This document shows, in pieces, positions 1 to 9,717 of a DNA stretch of 64,000 nucleotides. How positions within the stretch are numbered: the first letter of the stretch is position 1; each line of letters begins with the position of its first letter. Source of the DNA: Calocera cornea HHB12733 (lineage: Eukaryota > Basidiomycota > Dacrymycetes > Dacrymycetales > Dacrymycetaceae); contig KV424016.1 in NCBI GenBank assembly GCA_001632435.1, forward strand, positions 1 through 64,000, given 5' to 3'. The position numbers and the translations under genes are program-made. The notes beneath the pieces were generated by a model, which saw nothing but the letters and a program-made list of their open reading frames with translations, made no database searches and was not told the origin of the DNA.

Positions 1-2348
1 CCGCGCCCACCGAGCCGCCCCCCGTGCCTACCAAGCAGCTTGCCCAGTCCCTCTGGGACGCAGCCCCCGCATGGGCACGCGACCCCACCGCCCACCGCGA
101 GCTCGCGCTCATGGGCATCGACAACGCCGTGCGGGACACCCTCCTGGCCCGCTTTGGCCCCGCCGCACGGGCCGAGCTCGCCCCGCTCGCCAAGGGCAGG
201 AGGGGCACGCCCCAGCTCGACGAGGTCGAGGCAAGGTGGCACTTCCCCATCGTCCGCGAGGAGATCGCCAAGCGCGGCCTGGACGACGCGGTCGGCAAGG
301 CCCTCATGTGGCGCTTCCTCACCTGGGCGCCGGCCCAGGATCTCGTCGCGCTCCTCCCTGCGGAGGAGGGCAGCCCAGGCCCGGCGAAGGACCTCGCCCT
401 GGCCGGGGCCGGGGCCACGAGCCCGCTCGCCCACCTGCTCGAGATCGACCGCCTGCTCGGGCTCCCCGTCAAGCACCACTTTGACATGCCCAAGGCGCGT
501 GCGCTGCGGCGCAAGATCGTCCTCCACGTCGGGCCGACGAACAGCGGCAAGACGTACCAGGCGCTCCAGGCGCTCGTGCGCGCCGACACGGGCGTGTATG
601 CCGGCCCGCTCCGCCTCCTCGCCCACGAGATCTGGTCCCGCATCAACAACGGCGGCATTGACGGCCTCGCCCGCAACTGCAACCTCATCACCGGCGAGGA
701 GCAGCGCTACGTCGGCGACGACGCCACACACGTCGCCTGCACCGTCGAGATGACCCCGAACATGCGCCTCTGGGACGTCGTCGTGCTCGACGAGATCCAG
801 ATGATCGCCGACCCCGAGCGCGGCTCCGCGTGGATGGACGTGCTGCTCATGGTCCCCGCCCGCGAGCTGCACATCTGCGGCGAGGACACCGCCGTCGAGC
901 TCGTCAAGCGCATCGCCGCAGAGTGCGGCGACGAGGTCGTCGTCAACCGCTACGAGCGCCTTTCCCCGCTCCGCATCGCCAACCAGTCCCTCAACGGCGA
1001 CCTCAGCAAGGTCCAGCCCGGCGACGCCATCGTCGCCTTCAACCGCAACTTTATCTTCCAGCTCGCACACCAGGTCGCCACAAAGACCGGCCACTCGGCC
1101 GCCCTCGCGTACGGCGCCCTGCCCCCCGAGGTCAGGAACCAGCAGGCCCGCGTGTTCAACGACCCCGACAGCGGGATGAGCGTCATGGTCGCGAGCGACG
1201 CGATCGGGCTCGGCCTGAACCTGTGCGTCCCCCCCCCCGCCCCCCTCCCGCCGGGTGTTACCCGTCGCTGATCCCGTCTCTGCAGGAAAATTAAACGCAT
1301 CATCTTCCACCGCATGACAAAGTGGGACGGCAAGCAGGTCATCGAGCTCTCGCCCAGCATGGCAAAGCAGATCGCCGGCCGCGCCGGCCGCTTCGGCCTG
1401 CACGGGCCGGACGACGCCGGGGGCGAGGTGACGACGCTCTTCCCGAGCGACCTGCCCATCCTCAAGACGGCGATGGGCGTGCCGAACGCGCCGCTGCGCC
1501 GCGGGCTCCTCGGGCCCCCCTTCGGCGCCCTGCTCGACTTCCACCAGCTGCTCGCCCCGGGCACGACCGTGATCGACGCGATGGACGTGTACGCGCGGCT
1601 CATGCGCACCCCGCCCTGGGCCCTCGCCGTCCCCGTCAAGACCATGGGCCTCTTCGACCCCGAGGGCGACGACACGGGCGCCCGGACAGCGCTGTACCAA
1701 AAGTTCTGCCGCCTCCCCAGGAGCATCCAGCTCGAGTGGCTCGCCTCGCCCTGGCCCAAGCGCAGGATCTGGCCCCTCGTCGCCGCCTGCGCAGACTCCT
1801 TCCTCGCCAACTACATCGAGAAGCCCGAGATCACCCGGATCCAGCCCGTGCTCGAGCAGCACGGCCTCTACGACCCCTTCGCCGTCATCCACCTCGGCCG
1901 CGACACGATCCGGTCCTCCGGCGCCGGGCCCGCGATGAAACGCCTCCTCACGAACCCGCGCACCCTCGTCTACCTCGAGTCCGCACACAGGGTCATCTCA
2001 TTCTACCTATGGCTCTCCTACCGCTTCCCCGTCTCCTTTGGCGAGCAGGTCAAGGCGTTCGAGCTCAAGGAGCAGGTCGAGGACGCCACGCAGATCATCC
2101 TCGCGTACACCTCGAGCGCGCCGAAAGTGCTCGAAGACGCGCTCAAGCCGCAGGTGCAGGCAGAGGATGACAGGACAAGCAATTACAACTCGAAAGAAGC
2201 CGACACTGTCTTCCGACGGTCCGAGGAGGGCGGGGACAGGTCACGCGACTTAGTCCTGGTCGACGTCGATAGCGAAGGTCGCCTCGTCAGGCTCGTCGAG
2301 GGGGGCGAGCCGATCCCAATGCAGCAGCAGATGAACGCATCCTGGTAG
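1..2348 (+). CDS. SUV3: ATP-dependent mitochondrial RNA helicase SUV3 (5' truncated by window edge)
   Basis: Exons are <1-1222 and 1286-2348, joined by a 63 nt GT-AG intron with a long C run; the join restores the helicase segment NLKIKRIIF. About 760 residues are visible. The reading frame is open to base 1 with no ATG, so the start lies outside the window. Seen: Walker A GPTNSGKT, DEIQ box (VVLDEIQMIAD), ASDAIGLGLNL and motif VI QIAGRAGRFG, followed by the helical C-terminal region usual for SUV3. Known for the family: an NTP-driven 3'-5' RNA/DNA helicase of the mitochondrial degradosome that works with an exoribonuclease in RNA turnover and intron decay. The mitochondrial targeting peptide is not visible. 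The C-terminal acidic tail after about position 2160 is lineage-specific. Its 3' end faces the convergent gene at 2287-3224. Confidence 0.95.
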
Positions 2349-3224
2349 GATGATGCATGTCTGTTCTCCTCACATCTCTAGTTCTGGGTCCTCCTCCTAC
2401 AGTGTTCAGCTCCAGATGTATCCGACGCCATGTGAGAGACTCTCGCACCATGACCACTTCCAACAAGTCCTCCGCATCCTCGTCCTCCATCCCCTCTTCC
2501 CTCCCCGGCACCGGTATCTCTCCGAGCGCAGCAAGCGTCCGCCAGAAGCTGCTGGCCACGTCCACCTGCGTCTCTGGCTCAACATGCACAACCCGCCTCA
2601 CCCACTCCTCGATCCTCTCCCTTCCACCCATGATGAGACTCCGCAGCCGGATCTTGTCCGTCGCGCTCACTGGCTTGCTAAGCGCCCCGCTGCCCGCTCC
2701 GGCCATCGATACGCCAGAGTGCGAAGTAGGGTCCCACCGCTCCGAACCCAGCACTGCCTGCCAGCCCTTGTCCAACACATTCAGGAACGAGACCAGCTCC
2801 TCAAGTGCGTCGCTGGCGGTCGAGGGGGAGACGCCGTAACCGGGGAGTGTATCCAGGAACTCGCCCGTAAGGCGGAGGAGGTAAGAGGTGCGAAGGGATG
2901 CGGACGGATCAAGCGGGGGGATAAGGAGGATGATGGAAAGCAGCGGGCGGAAAGCGTTGATATAGCTGATGAGCGAGGGCAGTGGCGCGCTGGGTTCATG
3001 ACTAGGACGTATCGCACTCAGGTCCTGTAGATAAGATAATGAAAGACGCACCGCTTCTTGTACGCTTTGTTGACGGTCAGGAAATGCTCGTCCAGGTACG
3101 CGATCAGGCGCCGCTCTTGCGCTATTGAGAGGGCGTGTTGGGCAGGCGCTGGTACGGGCGTGCCGTCACGCAGGGTGGTGGATGACGCAGCTGATGGCGA
3201 GGCGGGGATGAAGCCGCCGGACAT
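2287..3224 (-). CDS. Conserved-looking fungal protein of unknown function
   Basis: Two exons, 3224-3052 and 3001-2287, joined by a 50 nt GT-AG intron (phase 2), give about 295 aa. The start is the ATG at 3224 (MSGGFIPASP). A 27 nt intron ending at the nearer CAG was rejected as too short and out of frame; the acceptor CCTAG at 3002 restores the frame. The protein is mostly helical: a conserved-looking core (AQERRLIAYLDEHF, then hydrophobic helices ending in LVSFLNVLDKGWQAVL), then a basic-acidic helix after a Ser/Gly-rich linker. No signal peptide or membrane anchor is evident and I do not recognise the family. The annotated stop at 2287 lies inside the last exon of the convergent SUV3 gene; the C-terminal 30 or so residues look non-conserved, so an unseen 3' intron or earlier end is possible. 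Confidence 0.6.
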
Positions 3225-3941
3225 GGCAACTCTTGCCAGCACTGATTGGGCCAAGTAGGGTATGGTGGTGATATCAATAAGGAATACAACAGAGGCCGGT
3301 GCTGGGCGGTTGGCACGTACCGGCCGGCAAGGGCAGAGGTGGTCGTTCTTCGTTGTGCACCGTCAGGGCTCCAGGACCCTGAGAGGGTAATGTCGATCTG
3401 ACCCGATCACAAGGATGACCTCGGACTCATCCGAGTTGGAATACAGTCACATCCATCCAGGCCTTTCGCACTCTGTCTCGAATATGATCAGCACTACACT
3501 TGTACCGATGCAGGAAAATGCCTTCTGGGCCTTTGAATAGTAATCTATAAAACGGTGTTATTCCGCGGGCATCTAATAAAGGCTAATGAGTGCGGCGAAA
3601 CTCCGAACAAACGTGTCGATCAGCTTGATAGCAGGTTCCGAATCGGCTCTACCGCACGTAGCAGCGCCTCAAGTGCCTACGTGTCCTGCAGGCGAAAAGA
3701 AATCAGTCGCGTGCCCAATCCGCCACCGCCGATCGGTCTGACTCGGCCACATGACTGGTCCCATGCTTCCTTGTTCCAACACCCTCCTCACGATGACTGT
3801 TGTTTGCACCGAAGATCGGCACACTGCCTGTGGGCGCCATGTATATAAGCCGTGACACGGGAGTTGCATTCGTCTTTATCACAAGAAAGCGACTTAGAGC
3901 TTAGATCACTCATCAACGCTCCCCTACCGTAACTCTACAAC
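3225..3941. other. Intergenic promoter region
   Basis: This stretch separates the start of the unknown minus-strand gene from the start of the 154-aa gene on the plus strand, so it holds both promoters. Apart from the TATA box near 3842 I see no coding frame with fungal codon bias, no RNA gene and no repeat. Confidence 0.5.
3842..3849 (+). promoter_or_regulatory. TATA box of the 154-aa gene
   Basis: TATATAAG lies 94 nt upstream of the ATG at 3943, at a usual distance for fungal TATA promoters. It supports the small downstream frame being a real gene. Confidence 0.55.
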
Positions 3942-3942
3942 C

Positions 3943-4407
3943 ATGGGAAAATTCCCTCCTCTCGTCCTCATCGCATATGAAGTAACCTACGACTCTCTGC
4001 GCAGTTACGCTACTCAACACAGGCTCTTTACCCACGGTCTCGACTGTGATGCCTTGTGTCGTTCGCTCAACACTCGGCTCAGCACTGGGGTCTTCCTCCT
4101 TCGCATGACAGACGAAGACGCCAGACTGCCCTCTCCTCCGCGTTTCTTCCTTTGCCCCAGCGGATTCAGCGCCGAAGTCTTTCCTTGCCCTGTCATCGAT
4201 CTGGTCAAGCTGCAACAGCGGGTGAACGACGCTATGGAACGCATACCGAATGCCTTTCGCCAGCTGCCCAACGTGGTCGACGTCGTCAATCCCCAACTCG
4301 GCCAATTTATGCTTACGTGGGAACCCGAGGAGATCGAGACATATGGCGACGAAGAACTTGGGCAAGAAGAGTCTAGTCCCGGGCTTGATCTATACATGGG
4401 CCGCTAG
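3943..4407 (+). CDS. Small orphan protein, 154 aa, unknown function
   Basis: Single uninterrupted frame of 154 aa starting MGKFPPLVLI in a good context (acaaccATGG), preceded by a TATA box. The protein is soluble-looking, begins with a hydrophobic beta-like stretch and ends in an acidic tail (EPEEIETYGDEELGQEESS). It has five cysteines, no obvious secretion signal and no motif I recognise. It sits tail-to-tail with NLR1, about 260 bp apart, and may be a lineage-specific gene. The 150-aa antisense frame at 3913-4365 is considered its shadow because it lacks a promoter signal. Confidence 0.6.
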   Translation: MGKFPPLVLIAYEVTYDSLRSYATQHRLFTHGLDCDALCRSLNTRLSTGVFLLRMTDEDARLPSPPRFFLCPSGFSAEVFPCPVIDLVKLQQRVNDAMERIPNAFRQLPNVVDVVNPQLGQFMLTWEPEEIETYGDEELGQEESSPGLDLYMGR

Positions 4408-4667
4408 GCTATGCTCCGGTGCGTACCCGTCTCTTGCTCTAATGATTGTGCTCAATCATCGGAGCAGGATAGTCATGCATTGGCTACCGGAAGATATTTG
4501 GTTGTTAATGGCATTGCGTTGCGATTTGGTAAAGACTGTGGAATGAAGACGACGTGCCTGTTTTTCGATACAGACAAAGACGAGAATATGACTTCAATTC
4601 AACTTGAGCGGTGCCGCAGCACTCCAAAATGTCCCACAATAACCGCATGCCGAAACACATATATGTA

Positions 4668-7600
4668 CTAGTTATCCACGATGTTCTCCACCGCGACAAG
4701 CAGCGATGAAAGCCTCGCCTTCAAGATAAATGAACCCTCCGGCACCTCCACCTCATGCAATAGCTGGTAGGCCACTGCCATCGCTTCTGTTGCATCCCTC
4801 GCAGGATCCGATCCAGCCGGTACTAGTTCCCATCCGTCGGGCGTTGAGTCGGTTCCCTCAGGCGCCGCGTCCGATCCTACAGGCTCTGGGCCCGACCCTT
4901 CCAACGTTGGGTTTGACGAGTCCTCAGGCGGTGGGTCCAATCCATCCAGCGCTGGAACCGGTCCCTCCAGCTCTGGAACCGGTCTCTCCAGCGGTTGCTG
5001 TGATCCCTCTTCAAAGGGGATCATGAGAAGACAAGCACGCATGAACTTGCATGCTGCGATCTCCAGCTGGTTTGCCGATTCAGTGAAAATGGTCAAGGCC
5101 CCCTCAACCAGTTTGAGCGAGTTTTCTACTGAACGGCCCGGTAGCATCCATAGTGCCGCTGAATCCCGTTTCAATGCTGCGCGTAACTCGGCCAGACTCA
5201 TGCCCATCGGATTTGGGCTCGTCATCATATTTAGCATAGGATCCATCTGCTCGACCCGATCGAAAACAGCCAGAGATTCGGTAAGAAGTTGGCCGGCGAG
5301 CTCAGCCGCGTCATAATCGGGATTTGATATGTCCCTGAATGCGAGCTTCATGAGAGCACCGGAAGCGCCACATTTGAATAAGGCGATTCCTTGCTCCAGG
5401 TCGAGGTCTTTGCAAATTTGAAGCGCTACGTGGTACTGCTGCAATGCTTCTTCGAACCGGCCCAGCGCTTCCAACCAGGCGCCCAGCTCCAGCAAACATC
5501 CAGCGCATCGGAGCTTTTCACCAAGGCTGTCGTACGTCACAATGACATCGGAAATTATCTCCAATGCTTCGAGGGATCGACCCATCGACGCGCAAATTTG
5601 TGCAGTCTGACGCCTACTCAGCGCAGCCTCAGCAAGGTCCCCCATACTTTCAAAGCCTTCAGCCGCTGCTGTGTGAGCTTGAAGCGCGTCGACGAATTTG
5701 TGCTGCAGGGAGTGAGAGATGCCAAGCATTCTGTGAACGACAGCGATTCCCTGTCGAAAGCCGTACTTCTAATAGGCCAATAGCACGGCGCGAAGTACCT
5801 CCTCGCCCTCCTCCCATTGTTTGTTCAGGATTGATGAAGAGCCGATGATATAGAGACCTCGCGCGATACCGAATCCGTTTTGAAGTTCTTCGAAAGCGGC
5901 CCTGGTCGCCTCGCCAAGGGCGATAGCGTCCTTGAAATTTCCGGTTCCGAGTGCCAGAAGACCTTGCACTTCGGTGCACCACGCAACAAAGTTTGCATCT
6001 CCTTGAACCTCTAAGATTCCTCGCGCGTCTTTGAGCAGTTTATCGACGCTTTCAGCAGTCACAAGGCTTCCATTGCCTGGTCCCAGAACCACTTGTTGTA
6101 GTTGACGCGAAGCGACCACGAGCATGCCTCGAGCTTCAAAGACTGGGTCTTGAGTAATCTCCTTCGCTTCTTCAAGCACGGTGAGTGGATTCACATTCTG
6201 GCCAGGCAAGCAAGAATGGAGGGCTTGTATAAGACACAGCTGCCCGGTCAGATCGTGTAATGCAGGTGTTTGCTTTCCCACATGAATCCCCTTCCGCAGG
6301 AGGTCGAAGGTGTCGCCGTAGTGCATCAAGATGGAGAACACGCTCAGGAGCAAGATACCAGATAGTATGTCCTCCCGAACAGTTGACATCTGAAGTCCAT
6401 TTGAGAATACCGACATCATGTTGCCGAAGTGCTTCATTACGAGCTTCGTTACTTGCGCACTGGCTTCCTCGCTGGTCTCTGCGAAGCCGAACAGTCGATC
6501 AGACTTCATTACTGTTTCGATCAAGAAGTCTTCCAACGTGATTAGGTGTGGTCCATAAGGTGGGTTCATGCTGAGGACAAATGCTCGGATCGGTGACAAC
6601 ACCTTGATCTCGTTCTCGACGGGTCGTGTAAGCAGCGAAACTTGTTCAAGCACTCGTTCCGCGTGCTGGAGTCCTGGCATCAATGGAAACGCCTCGGGCA
6701 ATGCGCTTGTTTCGATACCGTCGGGTAATAGACACAGCAGCCTCAGCAATTCGAGCGCTCCGGGTGCCTCCTGAACGCTCTGGCCATTTAAGGACAGACT
6801 AATGGACACGTCCACGCTGGTAAGATGACCAGCTCGACCTCTAGCCAATAAAGCCGTTCGTTCCTTCTTGTATGCCTCCAAAAGCTGATTGGGGGGTCGA
6901 TTCTGTCCTTGATACGCCATCAAAACGACCGCGAGAGGCCACCCGTCCAGTTCACGAAGAAGTTCGTCGACATGTTCGTCCATCTTTCCGCCATTGCTGC
7001 TGTAAATCGTTCTCGAGGTGTCGAGGTCCAGGGTGCCCAGCGGAGGCAGTATCGACCAATCGACTCCTAAGGGCCGCTGCTGGCCACGCATGGTAATGAC
7101 AAGAGATAAGGTATTGAGATTCGAGAGCTCGACCAGAAGTTGTTCTACTGCGTTCCGATCGGGCGTGTCCCATGTTGACTCGAGGTTGTCCAGCACAAGG
7201 AAAATGAAGTCATCGAGATTTTCAATATGTTGAATGAGCAATGCCACAGGATCACCTTGTTGAGCAGATGATATTTCCAGGGCCGCGGATAAAGCCGAGG
7301 CAATGCCGTTCGCAGTGGTGATGCTGTCGCAGCTGAGGAAGACGCGATTGGTGCCAAATTTGGCCTTGACTTCTTCGTTATGAAGAACAGTTGCCGCTGT
7401 GCTAGTTTTTCCTATTCCGCCCATGCCCAAGAGCGCCACATGAGCTGGTCGCGCTTGCAGCAGGCTGGATACAATCTGCTTGACGATATCGTCTCGACCG
7501 TGAAATATCCTAGGTTTCGGAGGCAAGCGTGTGATGGATAAGGTAGTCTGGCTGCGAGGATGGCCATCCGCAGTTAGGTCTACCGACTGAGTGGGGATTG

Positions 7601-8241
7601 CAAGTGTACGTACACTCGCTGAGATAGAGGAGAGATGCCAGTGGATCCAAGTGCGCCCATCATGCTCGTGCCTGCCAGGCTGCCCATTGCAACGGCCGTC
7701 ATATTGAAATCGAGCTGAAATGCCGCTCGGTGAGATTCGAAAATGTAGACCGAAATGTCTCCTTACGTTCAGCGTTGCGATCACGTCGTTCAGCCGCTTG
7801 TCCTTGGCTGCGAGATCGCTTCGGATACGGTCGTTATCGGTCAGTCGCGTGAGGCCAGTGACAAAACCACGTTTGGTCTGTTCGACCAGGAACCGTGAGA
7901 TATCATCAACGCAGCTGGGAATTCCGATCAGCATCACCAACGACCCGCAGTCATAATGCTCACTCCTGCAAGCGCCTAATCTGGGAGGAGTACATCCGCG
8001 CCATCTCGGGTGATGAGGTCGTCCGAAGCAGGATGCTCTCTGTGATCTCGGCAACTCGCAATGCGAGAGCGTCGCACTCGGCTTTGTTGACTGTGAGCTC
8101 ATCTCGGATGTCAAGTACGCTGATAGCAACATCCACTAATCTGTTGAGGGTTGGATTGAGAGTGGGCTTTAGCGCCTTCAGTCTGGACCTTGAATCGCCC
8201 TCTGCAGATGCCTTTGGGGAATTGTTTGTTGCCGGCGCCAT
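4668..8241 (-). pseudogene. NLR1: MLKL-like helical domain / NB-ARC / TPR receptor, interrupted by an in-frame TAG
   Basis: Exons 8241-7964, 7914-7767, 7714-7614 and 7551-4668 (introns 49, 52 and 62 nt) give 1137 codons. The start ATG (MAPATNN) was chosen by alignment with NLR2. Seen: an N-terminal four-helix-type region with NKAECDALALRV, of the kind assigned to MLKL/HeLo-like domains; a Gly-rich linker; NB-ARC with P-loop GMGGIGKTS near residue 210, Walker B FLVLDNLES, sensor ITMRGQQRP and GWPLAVVLM; then TPR-like helical repeats and a Pro/Glu/Gly repeat tract. Family knowledge: such STAND proteins sense non-self and can trigger incompatibility or cell death. A TAG at 5769-5771 stops the frame after about 760 residues, yet the same frame stays open and homologous to NLR2 for another 367 codons. 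Either a recent pseudogene, a truncated allele or a readthrough gene; the short form would keep the helical and NB-ARC parts. Confidence 0.85.
4798..5007 (-). repeat. Degenerate tandem repeat coding a Pro/Glu/Gly-rich tract in NLR1
   Basis: Roughly 27-30 nt units (recurring tccagc-ctggaaccggt on the plus strand) encode variants of PxLEGxxPxxxGxD near the NLR1 C-terminus. NLR2 lacks this insert. Repeat units in fungal NLR genes commonly vary in number between strains. Confidence 0.6.
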
Positions 8242-8707
8242 TGTAGGAAAGCGTATGAGCGGGTCAGACACAGTTGATGGCCGTGTTGGTGGAAGTCAAC
8301 CCTTGGAACTGCAACACAGAGATTGAAGGGATAGACATATTGTGTCCAGCATCGGCATGAGCTGGCGCTCAACAAGCGCCAAGAAATCCGCTAGAGCGAT
8401 GCTTCCTGATAAGAAGCGCGTGAGGAGGGGCTCGTGTTGTGCTTCCGGCCAGCTGACCCGTTACACGTGCGGCATCCGTATCTGTCTACCAGCATGATCA
8501 AAGATCACAGATTATCTGCAGAGATCAAAGATACGATGGAGGGGCTGCAGAATTCGATGCGATCGATACTGATTAGTTAGCAGCCGGTGGTCATTTTCGA
8601 CCACGCATGGTCGCCGTCCGAGTCAGACTTACACGACACTGCCAGTCCCTGACTCGCGATGACTTACACAATATCGCTCGCTCCTGGCACCAGCACCTCG
8701 CTGTCTG
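8242..8707. other. Divergent intergenic region between NLR1 and the GNAT gene
   Basis: Contains both 5' flanks. The frame at 8659-8949 (MTYTIS...) overlaps the GNAT gene but runs out of frame with it, so it was not called. No RNA gene or repeat seen. Confidence 0.4.
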
Positions 8708-9415
8708 ATGTCAGCCTCGACACCCCTTCCAGCTGCACAGCGGCCAGAAACGGAGATCATAATAGCAGATACCGGGGAGTTGTTCCAGCAATGCGTAGAT
8801 GTGCGGCTAAAGGGTGCGCTTTCCTGCCTCCCCTCCCACGCGCATGCCGGCTGACGAGGACGGACGCTGCAGTGTTCTCGGATGAGCAGGGTTTCCCCGT
8901 GAGCACAACTCGCTTCATCATATTGCATTACATCCTGATCCTCTACTAGGAAGACACCGAGCTAGACCAGTGCGTCCCCCCCACCCCCTCCCAGCGCGCC
9001 CTCACCCCCCCAAGCCGATAGGTACGACGCGCCCGGGCGGTCCGTGCACTTCCTCCTGCGGCTCGTCCCCTCCCACACGCCGATCGGCACGATCCGGATG
9101 GTGCGCCGCCCGCGCAAGCTCGGGCGGCTCGCCGTCCTGTCCGAGTACAGGAAGTACAAGTTCGGCGCGGCGCTCGTGCTCAGGTCGCACGAGTGGGTGC
9201 TCGCTGAGGACCCGAGCACCGGCGGGGACAGCCCGTACGATGTCGTTGCGCATGCGCAGCTGTATGTGAAGCCGTTTTATGCCAAGTGAGTACAGCTGCG
9301 CTGTCGGGCAAGGTAGGTCCTGATGCACCGCAGGTTCGGGTATGTCGAAGAGGGCCCGGAGTTCGACGAGGACGGGGCGCCGCACCAGAAGATGGTTGCG
9401 CACCTCAAGCAGTAG
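8708..9415 (+). CDS. GNAT-family N-acetyltransferase
   Basis: Five exons, 8708-8813, 8873-8898, 8950-8969, 9022-9285 and 9334-9415, give 165 aa. The joins rebuild the GNAT signature DVRLKVFSDEQGFP, then ELDQYDAPGRSVHFLL, IGTIRMVRRPRKLGRLAVL and the C-terminal FGYVEEGPEFDEDGAPHQKM. Family knowledge: this compact GNAT type (ElaA/Arg-Gln acetyltransferase-like fold) transfers acetyl from acetyl-CoA to an amine; the acceptor cannot be told from sequence. The usual Q/RxxGxG/A acetyl-CoA loop is replaced here by RRPRKLGRLAV, as in many fungal relatives. Two exons of only 26 and 20 nt are unusual but both keep frame and restore the motif. The start MSASTPLPAA was chosen because it is the only ATG in the motif's frame. 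Confidence 0.88.
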
Positions 9416-9717
9416 CATCCCCAGACCGCACTATATTGTGCATATCACGCATATCACGCCAGTAGAGAACAGCGAATAGGATCCATGTGTGATTAAAGGA
9501 TGCTCTAGCGGAGTGGTCATACGTGCTATCTATGCTACATGCGTGGGGTGTGGTTCGGTTCGGGGTTGAGTGCTATAAGATATGAGATGTGCCGGTGCTG
9601 TCTATGTGAAGATCCTCCCCGGATCCTGGTCGTGATCGTGGTCGTGATCCATCCGGGCCATACGCGGCCCTCCTTCTCACCATAGCTGTGGACGCGATGA
9701 CGAGGACGGATGATGTT
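9416..9717. other. Convergent 3' intergenic region
   Basis: Separates the GNAT and MFS stop codons. Short CGTGATC-type near repeats around 9630-9650 are the only structure seen; presumably both 3' UTRs. Confidence 0.4.

Noticed and set aside
3913..4365. 150-codon minus-strand frame overlapping the 154-aa gene
   Set aside because: No promoter on that strand, whereas the plus-strand frame has a TATA box and good start context. Remains a minor alternative.
5742..5771. A 30 nt intron removing the NLR1 stop codon
   Set aside because: Too short for basidiomycete splicing, and it would delete ten residues that align without gap to NLR2.
8659..8949. 96-codon frame MTYTIS... as start of the GNAT gene
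   Set aside because: Its N-terminal part is out of frame with the ETEIIIADTGELFQQCVD segment needed before the GNAT core; the ATG at 8708 is in frame.
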